From assembly GCF_003050935.1 (NCBI RefSeq), contig NZ_QAOX01000005.1:124001-188000 (forward strand): a stretch of DNA of 64,000 nt, written 5' to 3'. The position numbers were made by a program, and so were the translations under genes. The notes under the pieces are model-generated. The model had not been told where the DNA came from, did no database searches, and saw only the letters and a program-made list of their open reading frames with translations. The DNA is from Luteibacter sp. OK325 (GTDB taxonomy: Bacteria; Pseudomonadota; Gammaproteobacteria; Xanthomonadales; Rhodanobacteraceae). Of this stretch, positions 54,249-62,464 are shown piece by piece (position 1 is the stretch's first letter; every line of letters begins with the position of its first letter).

Positions 54249-57200
54249 GTGAACTTTTTTGCACCATTCATTCGCCGGCCGATCGGTACGTCGCTGCTTG
54301 CGGCGGGGCTGACCCTTGCCGGTGCTATCGCGTACATGCTGCTGGGCGTGGCGGCGCTGCCCTCGATCGAGGTGCCGGCGGTATTCATCCAGACGCAGAT
54401 GCCGGGCGCCAACGCGCAGACCATGGCGTCGACCATCGTCGCGCCCCTGGAACGCCACCTCGGCCAGATTCCAGGCGTCGACCAGATGTACTCGAACAGC
54501 TCCGAAGGGGCTGGTTTCGTTCGTGTCCGTTTCACCATGGACCGCAGCACCGACGCCGCCGCGCGCGACGTGCAGGCGGCCATCAATGCGGCCGCGGCCG
54601 ACCTCCCGGCCGGCATGCCGACGCCGCCCCAGTACTTCAAGTTCGACACCGGCCAGATCCCCGTCCTGCTTGTGGCCTTCACCTCGAAGACGATGCCACC
54701 GGACAAGCTGTTCGACGTGGTCAATACGCTGATCATGCCGAGCGTGAAGCAGATCGACGGCGTGTCGCGCGTACAGGTGTTCGGCGGCACGCCGCATGCC
54801 GTGCGTATCGAGCTCGATACCAACGCACTCTCCTCCAAGCAGCTCACGGCCAACGATGTCTCCAATGCGCTGAACGCGGCCAACGTGAATTCCCCGCAGG
54901 GCGTGCTGTCCGACGGCGCCACGCAGATGACGGTGACGGCCAACGATGGCCTGCGTGAACCGGAAGATTTCGCCAAGATCCTGATCGCCGTGCGCAACAA
55001 CGTGCCGGTGCGCCTGTCGGACATCGCCAAGGTGACCAGCGGCGAGCAGGATCAGTACCAGGCAGCGTGGTTCCAGGGCGAACGCTCGGTCACCATGCAG
55101 ATCAGCAAGCGGCCGGAAGCCAACTCCATCGCGACCGCCGAGGCGATCCGGGCTGCGTTGCCGCGGTTCCAGTCGTCGTTGCCGGCCGATGCCGTGGTGA
55201 CCCCGATCTTCGATCTCACGCAGACCACCCAGTCGGCCCTGCACGAAGTGAAGGTCGCGCTGCTCATCAGCATCGTGATGGTGGTGCTGGTGATGATGGT
55301 GTTCCTGCGCCGCCTCGGCCCCACCCTGATCGCCACGCTCAGCGTGCCGCTCTCGCTGGCCGGTGCATTCGTGGTGATGTGGACACTCGGCTACACGCTC
55401 AACACCATGTCTTTGATGGCGCTGGTGCTGTGCATCGGCTTCGTCGTGGACGATGCCATCGTGGTCATCGAGAACATCGTTCGCCACATGGAGAATGGAA
55501 CGGGCCCGATGCCGGCCTCGCTGGAAGGCGTACGCGAGATCGGCTTCACCGTCGTCTCGATCACGCTATCGCTGATCGCCGTGTTCGCGCCGCTGCTGTT
55601 CGGCAACAACATGATCACCAAGCTGCTGCGCGAGTTCTCGGTGACGCTCGCCGCCGCCGTAGTGATCTCGGCCGTCGTCTCGTTGACCCTGACGCCGGCG
55701 CTGTGCGCCCGGTATCTCAAGCACGACGAAGCCGATCGCAAGGTAAGCCGCTGGGAGCGCGCGCTCGAGCGCTTCGATCGTGGCCTTCTGGGCACCTACG
55801 AACGCGCGCTCGACTGGGCCATGCGGCATCGGCGGGTGATGCGCTGGCAGCCGCTGATCCTTCTGTTCGCGACGTTTGCGCTTGGCTTCGCCGTGGTGAA
55901 GACCGCCGGCGGTAATTTCATGCCTGACGAAGACACCGGCATGCTGCAGGCCGAGGTGACAGCGGACGCGAACATCTCGCCCGACGAAATGTCGCGCCGC
56001 CTCAAGCGGGTCGGCGACATGATGCAGAACGATCCCTCCGTCGCCGACGTGAATACCATTCTTGGCAGCGGCAACGACGGTGCGGCCGTCGGCAATTCCG
56101 GCCTGATGTTCGTCGATCTCAAGCCGAAGGGCAGCGGGCCGGAATATCGCAAGGAGTCGATCAAGGAGATCATGGAGCGACTGGGCAAGGACTACGAGAA
56201 GCTCTCCGGCGTCCAGGTGTTCATGAGTCCCGTGCAGTTCCTCGGCGGCGGTGGCAACAACGGCAACCGAGGGCAGTATTCGTTCCAGTTGATCAGTACC
56301 GGCGGCGAGAATCTCCAGCCCTGGGTGATGAAGCTGGTGCGCAAGATGCGCACCATTCCCGAATTCAAGGACGTCGGCAGCGACTTCGACGTGGTGGGCA
56401 AGCAGCAGATGCTCCAGGTGGACCGCGATTCGGCGGGGCGCCTGTCGGTTGGCATGGGCATGGTCGATTCCGCCCTCTATAACGCCTTCGGCCAGCGTCA
56501 GGTGTCGATCATCTACTCCGACATCAACCAGTACTGGGTGGTGCTCACGGCAGCCGCGGCGCAAACGTTGAGCCCCGACGCCCTGCTGAATACCTACGTG
56601 AAGAGCGCCACAGGCGTCATGGTGCCGCTGTCCGCGCTTGCAAAAATCGCACCGGTCGCGACGCCCACCACGATCACTCACCAGAACCAGCTCGAGTCGG
56701 CCGACATCACCTACAACCTTCCGCCGAAGGTCACCCCGGACAAGGGCAACACCATGGTCGAGGAGGCCGTGCGCCAGCTCAACCTGCCCGAGGGGATCCG
56801 CATGGACTTCACCGGCACGAACCAGCGGCTGAAAGACGCCCAGTCCAACGGCATGGTGTTACTTATCGGTGCGATCCTCGCCGTCTATATCGTGCTCGGC
56901 ATCCTCTACGAGAGCCTCGGGCATCCGTTGACGATCATCTCGACGCTGCCGGCCGCGGGCGCGGGCGCCTTCCTCGCCATGTTGATCACGCAGCAGCAAC
57001 TCACGCTGATGACGATCATCGCCGTGCTGCTGTTGATCGGCATCGTGAAGAAGAACGCTATCCTGATGGTCGACTTCGCGCTCGTCGCCCAACGCGAGTA
57101 CGGCATGACACCGGTGGAGGCGATCCGACAGGCCGCGCTGGTGCGCTTCCGCCCCATCACCATGACCACCCTGGTCGCGATGGGCGCCGCGCTGCCGCTG

Positions 57201-57449
57201 GCCATCGGCTTCGGCGTGGGCTCGGAGATGCGTCGCCCGCTGGGTATCGCCATCGTCGGCGGCCTGCTGGTATCGCAGCTGTTGACCCTGCTCAGCACGC
57301 CGGCCATCTACCTGTGGAACCACGACCGCAAGATCCGCGTGGCACGGCGCAAGCATCGTCGTATGTTGAAGCGTCGCTATAAGGTCTGGTTGAAGATCAG
57401 GAAGGCCGGCGGACATCCGGGCATCGCCGCTGAAGCGGCTCCCACATAA
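54249..57449 (+). CDS. RND efflux permease (inner-membrane, HAE1/MexW-MdtC type)
   Basis: 1066-residue proton-driven pump with 12 membrane helices and two large periplasmic loops. The proton-relay Asp pair is GFVVDDAIVVIENIVRH in helix 4 (about 403-419), and VPLSLAGAFVVMWTLGYTLNTMSLM is characteristic. The GTG at 54249 is preferred (AGGAAG upstream; the family begins NFFAPFIRRP), though an in-frame ATG at 54222 exists. No membrane-fusion or outer-membrane partner gene adjoins. The last nine residues (GIAAEAAPT) and the stop are encoded by a REP unit. Exported compounds unknown. Confidence 0.92.
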   Translation: MNFFAPFIRRPIGTSLLAAGLTLAGAIAYMLLGVAALPSIEVPAVFIQTQMPGANAQTMASTIVAPLERHLGQIPGVDQMYSNSSEGAGFVRVRFTMDRSTDAAARDVQAAINAAAADLPAGMPTPPQYFKFDTGQIPVLLVAFTSKTMPPDKLFDVVNTLIMPSVKQIDGVSRVQVFGGTPHAVRIELDTNALSSKQLTANDVSNALNAANVNSPQGVLSDGATQMTVTANDGLREPEDFAKILIAVRNNVPVRLSDIAKVTSGEQDQYQAAWFQGERSVTMQISKRPEANSIATAEAIRAALPRFQSSLPADAVVTPIFDLTQTTQSALHEVKVALLISIVMVVLVMMVFLRRLGPTLIATLSVPLSLAGAFVVMWTLGYTLNTMSLMALVLCIGFVVDDAIVVIENIVRHMENGTGPMPASLEGVREIGFTVVSITLSLIAVFAPLLFGNNMITKLLREFSVTLAAAVVISAVVSLTLTPALCARYLKHDEADRKVSRWERALERFDRGLLGTYERALDWAMRHRRVMRWQPLILLFATFALGFAVVKTAGGNFMPDEDTGMLQAEVTADANISPDEMSRRLKRVGDMMQNDPSVADVNTILGSGNDGAAVGNSGLMFVDLKPKGSGPEYRKESIKEIMERLGKDYEKLSGVQVFMSPVQFLGGGGNNGNRGQYSFQLISTGGENLQPWVMKLVRKMRTIPEFKDVGSDFDVVGKQQMLQVDRDSAGRLSVGMGMVDSALYNAFGQRQVSIIYSDINQYWVVLTAAAAQTLSPDALLNTYVKSATGVMVPLSALAKIAPVATPTTITHQNQLESADITYNLPPKVTPDKGNTMVEEAVRQLNLPEGIRMDFTGTNQRLKDAQSNGMVLLIGAILAVYIVLGILYESLGHPLTIISTLPAAGAGAFLAMLITQQQLTLMTIIAVLLLIGIVKKNAILMVDFALVAQREYGMTPVEAIRQAALVRFRPITMTTLVAMGAALPLAIGFGVGSEMRRPLGIAIVGGLLVSQLLTLLSTPAIYLWNHDRKIRVARRKHRRMLKRRYKVWLKIRKAGGHPGIAAEAAPT

Positions 57450-57605
57450 GGCACGCGCAGGCTCAATAAGGCACGCGCAGGCTCACGGCATGAGCCGGGC
57501 TCCTTGTGGGAGCCGGGCTCCTTGTGGGAGCCGATTCATCGGCGATTGGGTGCTCGCCGCACCCTTGCCCGCTGCCGCGGGATCGCCGATGAATCGGCTC
57601 CTACA
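57423..57605. repeat. REP cluster with two short tandem duplications
   Basis: Inverted type A unit (57423-57446, overlapping the RND stop), a doubled 20-base TAAGGCACGCGCAGGCTCA block, a doubled GGGCTCCTTGTGGGAGCC, a forward type B unit (57523-57546) and an inverted type B unit (57582-57605), between the convergent RND and MATE genes. Confidence 0.85.
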
Positions 57606-57616
57606 GAGAGCAGGGA

Positions 57617-59029
57617 TTAGACGACCGGCTCGACCTCGGCTATGACCGGGGGCGTGGCCGGTAACATATGCGCCTTCTTCCAGGTGCCACGGCGGTAGTA
57701 CACCGTCGTGATCGCAAGCGACACGAGCGATCCCACCGGAAAGCTCCACCAGATCGCATCCGCACCCATGACCGGCTCCAGCAGGGCGGCGAACGGGAAG
57801 CGCACGAGCCACATCGAGATGATCAGCACGACCAGCGGCAGCATCACTGCGCCCGTGGCGCGCACCACGCCGAACATCACGAAGGTCACACCGAACAGCA
57901 GGAACGACCAGACCACGATGTGGTTGAGGTGCTGCGCGATACCGATCGCCGAGCTGTCACTGCCAAGGAATAACGCGAGTGCGGCACGGTTGAACAGGTA
58001 GATGATGAGCACCAGCGTGCCGGTGAGCGCGAAGTTGGTCAGCACGCCCGCGCGGCCGATGCCGGCGACACGATCCCAGCGTTTCGCCCCGACGTTCTGC
58101 GCGACCATCGACGACACGGCGGAACCGATCGCCAGCGCGGGCATCTGGATATAGGTCCACAGTTGCGAGGCGGCACCGAAAGCGGCGGTTGTCTGGGAAC
58201 CATGCCGGTTGACCAGGGACATCATGATGATCGCCGACGACGAGATCACGACCATCTGCGCACCCATCGGCAGTCCCTTTGCGATCAGGCTCTTCAGGAG
58301 GGTGACATCGGGCACCAGCAAGCGCAGCTCGTTGCGATGGATGCAGAGGAAATACTTCTTCCGGTACAGCCAGGCGAGCAGGGCCAGCAAGGTGCTGGTC
58401 TGTGCGATCAGCGTCGCCACGGCGGAGCCGGCGATACCCATGCGCGGTATGGGCCCCAGACCGAAAATGAAGAGCGGATTGAGCGCGATGTCGAGGATCA
58501 CCGAGACCAGCATGAAGACGAAGGGCGTGCGCGAATCACCCGCGCCACGCAGCGTCATACCGAGAAACGTATAGAGGTACATCGCCGGCAGCGCGACGAA
58601 GATGATCCGCAGGTACTCGATGGCGTAGGGCTGCGCATCGTGCGGTGTGCCCATGCCGCGAAGCATCGCCGGGGTGGCGATGAAGCCACCGATAGCGACC
58701 AGCAGCGAGATCGCGACGAAGAAGCCCAGGCCCGTGCCGACCACGCGCCGCGCTTCGGGAATGTCATGCGCGCCGACGGTCTGTCCGACCATGATCGTCG
58801 TCGCCATGCCGATGCCGAAAACCACGCCCAGCAGGAAGAACAGGATCAGGTTGGCGTTGGATGTAGCGGCGAAGGCGGACTCCCCAAGGAAGTGCCCGAC
58901 CCATACCGCATTGATCGATGCGTTCAGCGACTGCAGCACGTTCGCGCCGAGGATCGGCAGCGAGAACAGCAACAACGTGCGGGCGATCGGGCCTTCGGTC
59001 AGCGCGATACGTGATGCCGGCGACGTCAT
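57617..59029 (-). CDS. MATE-family efflux transporter
   Basis: 470-residue inner-membrane multidrug/toxin extruder with twelve helices in two halves (about 15-235 and 245-455). Landmarks are ARTLLLFSLPILGANVLQSLNASINAVWVG and GMTLRGAGDSRTPF in the first half and ATGAVMLPLVVLIISMWLVRFPFAALL in the second. It overlaps the DUF2239 gene upstream by four bases (ATGA). Substrates unknown. Confidence 0.92.
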   Translation of the reverse strand: MTSPASRIALTEGPIARTLLLFSLPILGANVLQSLNASINAVWVGHFLGESAFAATSNANLILFFLLGVVFGIGMATTIMVGQTVGAHDIPEARRVVGTGLGFFVAISLLVAIGGFIATPAMLRGMGTPHDAQPYAIEYLRIIFVALPAMYLYTFLGMTLRGAGDSRTPFVFMLVSVILDIALNPLFIFGLGPIPRMGIAGSAVATLIAQTSTLLALLAWLYRKKYFLCIHRNELRLLVPDVTLLKSLIAKGLPMGAQMVVISSSAIIMMSLVNRHGSQTTAAFGAASQLWTYIQMPALAIGSAVSSMVAQNVGAKRWDRVAGIGRAGVLTNFALTGTLVLIIYLFNRAALALFLGSDSSAIGIAQHLNHIVVWSFLLFGVTFVMFGVVRATGAVMLPLVVLIISMWLVRFPFAALLEPVMGADAIWWSFPVGSLVSLAITTVYYRRGTWKKAHMLPATPPVIAEVEPVV

Positions 59030-59586
59030 GCTTCACCGCCGGCACGCGCGGCGAGATGGCGCACGTAATCGCGGATATCCGCTGGCCACGCGTCGGTGAG
59101 TACGTCGAATCGCTCGCGGTCGTTCCGATGGAAGGCGCGCGAGGCTTCTTCGTAGTCGGGCAGGTTGCCGGCCAGCGCCATCATCACGCGATCCACCGCT
59201 TCGCTGGCCTGGCGCAGGCGATCGGCCGGTGCGCGTTCGCGACTTGCGGTTTCGACCAGCCGGCGCAGGGCGACGGACGCCCCGCCAGGCTGTGCAGCGA
59301 GCCAGCCCCAGTGCCGAGGCAGGAGCGTCACCTCGCGTGCCACCACGCCGAGCTTCGGCCGCCCGGGTCCACGCTTGGCCGGCGCCTCGTTGCCCGGGAG
59401 CCTGGCCAGCACGTCGTGAGTCGTACCGCGGTAGTCGACATCGACGGGGCGGCCGCTACTGTCGTCATAGATGATGGGCGAGGCATCCGGTTGGGCGTCG
59501 AGCAGGTGCTTGCAGCGCTCGACAACGGCCGCGAGCGAGCCCGCGGCAAGGCGCGTCATGCCGTCGAAGGCGATAAAGGTAGTCAT
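59026..59586 (-). CDS. DUF2239 family protein
   Basis: 186-residue cytoplasmic protein of the uncharacterised DUF2239 family: TTFIAFDGMTRLAAGSL at the N terminus, IIYDDSSGRPVDVDYRG (about 38-54), a GRPKLGVVAREVTLLPRHWGWLAAQPGGASVALRRLVE core (about 74-110), and a conserved VMMALAGNLPDYEEASRAF (about 134-152). The basic GPGRPKLG segment resembles an AT-hook-like linker. Stop overlaps the MATE start, so both are translated from one mRNA. No function is established. Confidence 0.8.
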   Translation of the reverse strand: MTTFIAFDGMTRLAAGSLAAVVERCKHLLDAQPDASPIIYDDSSGRPVDVDYRGTTHDVLARLPGNEAPAKRGPGRPKLGVVAREVTLLPRHWGWLAAQPGGASVALRRLVETASRERAPADRLRQASEAVDRVMMALAGNLPDYEEASRAFHRNDRERFDVLTDAWPADIRDYVRHLAARAGGEA

Positions 59587-59641
59587 GGGTGTCTCGATAA
59601 TCCAGTGCGATGCCGCGATATTACCCGGATTAAATACTTCG

Positions 59642-60544
59642 TCAATACTTCCGGGTAAAACCCTCGACGGCGAGCCACTCAGCGAAGGCATGCAGGCGCG
59701 CATTGTGCCGTCGATCGGGCGGGTAGACGAGATAGACCGGCAGTGGGGCGGGCTGCCATGCCGCCAGCACAGGCAGTAGTTCTCCCTTGGCGACGCGATC
59801 GGCGACGGTAAAGTCGAGGGCCTGGGCGAGCCCGAGGCCAGCGATCGCCGCGGCGGTATGCGCATTGCTTTCATTGACCTCGATCGAGGCCGTGAACTCG
59901 ATCTCGAACGTTCGCTCGCCCTCGCGAAAGCGCAACGGATGCATGCGCCCACTGCGGGCGGAAAAATAGCCGACCACGTCGTGGCCGTCGCGGACGATAT
60001 CGTCCGGCACCGCGGGTGTGCCGCGCCGGGCAAGATAGTCTGGCGTTGCGCAAAGCGTCCAGGACAGCTCGCCGATCTGTCGCGTGACCAGGTTGGGGTC
60101 GTCCCCCGTGCTGCGAATGGCGCAGTCGATACCTTCGCTGATCAGGTCGACGGTGCGGTCCGTCACTCCGAGTTGTATGTGAATGCCCGGATAGCGCGCC
60201 CGGAATGTCGGTAGCGCCGGAATAATCAGGCCGGCCGCGACCGATCCCCCGGTGTCGATACGCAGGTTGCCTATGGGACTGTTGCGGCCGCGTGCCAGTG
60301 TGGTCTCGAACTCGTCCAGTTCCGCCAGCCACTGACGGGTGCGCTCGTAATACGCGGCCCCGTGCGCGGTCACCGTGACACGCCGGGTAGTCCGCTCGAG
60401 CAGGCGCACTCCCAATTCGGCCTCCAGACCCTGGATGAGTTTGGTCACCGTGGACTTGGGCATACGCAGGGCATCCGCCGCGCGGCCAAAGCCGCCGGTC
60501 TCGACGAGCCGACCAAAGACACGGATGGCAAGCAGATGGTCCAT
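59642..60544 (-). CDS. LysR-family transcriptional regulator
   Basis: 300-residue LysR protein: HTH AIRVFGRLVETGGFGRAADAL and PKSTVTKLIQGLEAELG (about 6-45), ligand domain about 90-295. The ATG at 60544 starts the canonical MDHLLAIRVF. It is divergent from an SDR gene; a 26-base near-perfect palindrome lies 18 bases from the LysR start. It probably represses itself and controls the SDR. Confidence 0.9.
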   Translation of the reverse strand: MDHLLAIRVFGRLVETGGFGRAADALRMPKSTVTKLIQGLEAELGVRLLERTTRRVTVTAHGAAYYERTRQWLAELDEFETTLARGRNSPIGNLRIDTGGSVAAGLIIPALPTFRARYPGIHIQLGVTDRTVDLISEGIDCAIRSTGDDPNLVTRQIGELSWTLCATPDYLARRGTPAVPDDIVRDGHDVVGYFSARSGRMHPLRFREGERTFEIEFTASIEVNESNAHTAAAIAGLGLAQALDFTVADRVAKGELLPVLAAWQPAPLPVYLVYPPDRRHNARLHAFAEWLAVEGFTRKY

Positions 60545-60561
60545 GGCTGTTTCCCGGCATG

Positions 60562-60587
60562 AATAATGAAATCGCGATTCCATTATT
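60562..60587. promoter_or_regulatory. 26-bp near-perfect palindrome, LysR operator candidate
   Basis: AATAATG, then ATCGCGAT at the centre, then CATTATT; only one symmetric pair of the 26 bases mismatches. AT-rich arms stand out in this GC-rich DNA. It lies between the divergent LysR and SDR genes. Confidence 0.65.
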
Positions 60588-60654
60588 TATCCACGAACGC
60601 CGAATAACCATCTTGTGCGTATCGACCGCACCGCGGTTATCGGAGCCGAAGACC

Positions 60655-61431
60655 ATGCACACCCTTGCCACCAGCAACATCCACGCCACTCGCCATGCCG
60701 GCAAGATCGTTCTCGTCACCGGCGGCAGCTCTGGCCTCGGCCTGGCCACGGCGGAGCGTTTCGTCCGCGAAGGTGCCACCGTCTATATCACCGGTCGCCG
60801 CCAGGCGGAACTCGATGCCGCCGCCGCGTCCATCGGTGCCACCGCTATCCAGGGCGACATCGCCAGCGCCGCCGACCTGGACCGCATCTTCGCCACCATC
60901 CGCGAAACGAGCGGCCGCCTCGACATCCTCTTCGCGAACGCTGGCGGCGGTGAGTTCGCGCCGCTCGGCCAGATCAACGAAGCGCAGTTCGACAAGTACT
61001 TCGGCATCAACGTGAAGGGCACGCTGTTCACCGTGCAGAAAGCGCTGGAACTGATGGGCCCGGGCTCGGCCATCGTGCTCAACGGTTCCATGGTGTCGAT
61101 CAAGGGCGCGCCGGCCTTCGGCGTGTATGCGGCGACAAAGGCGGCGCTCCGCTCGTTTGCGCGCACCTGGGCCAGCGACCTGAAGGGTCGCGACATCCGC
61201 GTCAATGTCGTCGCACCCGGCACCGTCGTCACGCCGGCCTACACATCGGAACTCGGCATGAGCGAACAGCAGATCGCCGACTACAGCGCCTACGTGGAAA
61301 GCATCACGCCGCTGGGCCGTACAGGCACGCCGGACGAGATAGCCAAGGCCGTCTCGTTCCTCGCCTCCGACGAAGCCAGCTACATCACCGGCATCGAACT
61401 GTTCGTCGATGGCGGCCAGGCCCAGATCTGA
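60655..61431 (+). CDS. SDR-family oxidoreductase
   Basis: 258-residue classical short-chain dehydrogenase. Cofactor loop VTGGSSGLGLA (about 21-31), NAG-type motif in FANAGGG (about 95-101), catalytic Ser in LNGSMVSIKG and the Tyr-Lys pair in VYAATKAAL (about 158-166); VNVVAPGTVVTPAY and ITGIELFVDGGQAQI close the domain. The ATG at 60655 gives the usual N terminus. Divergent from and probably controlled by the LysR gene. Substrate unknown. Confidence 0.92.
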   Translation: MHTLATSNIHATRHAGKIVLVTGGSSGLGLATAERFVREGATVYITGRRQAELDAAAASIGATAIQGDIASAADLDRIFATIRETSGRLDILFANAGGGEFAPLGQINEAQFDKYFGINVKGTLFTVQKALELMGPGSAIVLNGSMVSIKGAPAFGVYAATKAALRSFARTWASDLKGRDIRVNVVAPGTVVTPAYTSELGMSEQQIADYSAYVESITPLGRTGTPDEIAKAVSFLASDEASYITGIELFVDGGQAQI

Positions 61432-61440
61432 AAAGAACAA

Positions 61441-61553
61441 TGTGGGAGCCGCTTCAGCGGCGAAAGGCCAACGAAGCGGTGTAGCCGAGGTCTATCGCCA
61501 AGCCAACGGGGCGGTTTAGTCGGGGTCCATCGCCGGCATAGCCGGCTCCCACA
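61441..61553. repeat. REP units (types A and C) flanking a 33-bp degenerate tandem
   Basis: Forward type A (61441-61463) and inverted type C (61529-61553). Between them GCCAACG(A/G)(A/G)GCGGT units at 61467 and 61502 form two 33-base imperfect copies at a 35-base period. The block separates convergent SDR and dioxygenase genes. Confidence 0.75.
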
Positions 61554-61558
61554 AAGAC

Positions 61559-62332
61559 CTACAAACCCCAGGCGTAGGAGTCCATGGAGAGAACGCCATA
61601 GGTGATGCCCCCATCGATGGCGGTGGGGGTGTCGTTCCCTGCCGCACCGGCAGCGACGAGGAGCGGGAGGTAATGCTCCTCGGTGGGATGCGCGCGGATG
61701 GCGCTGGGCGCGAGCCGGCGGTAATCGAGCAGTGCGTCGGTATTGCGCTCGAGCACGGCCCTGCGACTCCAGGCCGCGAAGTCGCTGGCATACGCGGCGT
61801 TCTCGCCGGCGCGCCGCACTTCGTACAGGTTATGCGTAAGGCTCCCCGAGCCGACGACGACGACACCCTGCTCACGCAACGGCGCCAGCGCCTTACCCAG
61901 GCGCAGCGCCCCGGCGGTGTCGAGGTTGTGCGGCATCGACACCTGGATCACCGGAATGTCCGCATCCGGACGCAGGTAACGCAGTGGCACCCACGCGCCG
62001 TGGTCATACCCGCGCTCGGGATCGACGATCGCGACGAAACCTGCGTCGATCAATAGCGACGCCGTCTCGCACGCCAGCCCCGGCGAGCCCAGCGAGGGAT
62101 ACGTCAGCGCGTAGAGCGGCGGCGGGAAGCCGCCGAAGTCGTGGATCGTTCCCGGCGTGGCTGCGCCGGTCACCCGGATACCGCCCGTCTGCCAGTGCGG
62201 CGAGACCACCACGATGGCCATGGCGTTGGCCAGGCGCTCTCCGATGTCGGTCAGGCGCGGGCCGAGCAGACCCGGCTCCAGCGCAAACGTCGGGGCACCG
62301 TGGGAAATGAAGAGAGCGGGCGCGCGGGGCAT
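61559..62332 (-). CDS. DODA-type (YgiD-like) extradiol dioxygenase family protein
   Basis: 257-residue zinc or iron enzyme of the LigB-related 4,5-DOPA dioxygenase family. Metal-site histidines are visible in FISHGAPTFAL (about 8-18), VVSPHWQTGG (about 43-52) and YDHGAWVPLRYL (about 110-121), and a later His is in AHPTEEHYLPLLVAAGAA (about 213-230). YgiD itself opens DOPA; natural substrates of bacterial members are uncertain. The start at 62332 gives the canonical N terminus. Confidence 0.9.
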   Translation of the reverse strand: MPRAPALFISHGAPTFALEPGLLGPRLTDIGERLANAMAIVVVSPHWQTGGIRVTGAATPGTIHDFGGFPPPLYALTYPSLGSPGLACETASLLIDAGFVAIVDPERGYDHGAWVPLRYLRPDADIPVIQVSMPHNLDTAGALRLGKALAPLREQGVVVVGSGSLTHNLYEVRRAGENAAYASDFAAWSRRAVLERNTDALLDYRRLAPSAIRAHPTEEHYLPLLVAAGAAGNDTPTAIDGGITYGVLSMDSYAWGL

Positions 62333-62464
62333 GGCGAATACCTGAAAAGCGGAAGCGGCTGCCTCCTCTTAGCAATGTAAGGGGTGTGACCCGGGGGATA
62401 AATCGCCGTGGGAAGAACACATTGGCTCTCCCGGGGAACAACCGGTCATCGCGACCTGCCAGCG
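62333..62464. other. Short intergenic region
   Basis: Holds the promoter side of the dioxygenase gene and the 3' end of the GGDEF-EAL gene, which are both on the minus strand. No hairpin or operator was recognised. Confidence 0.4.
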
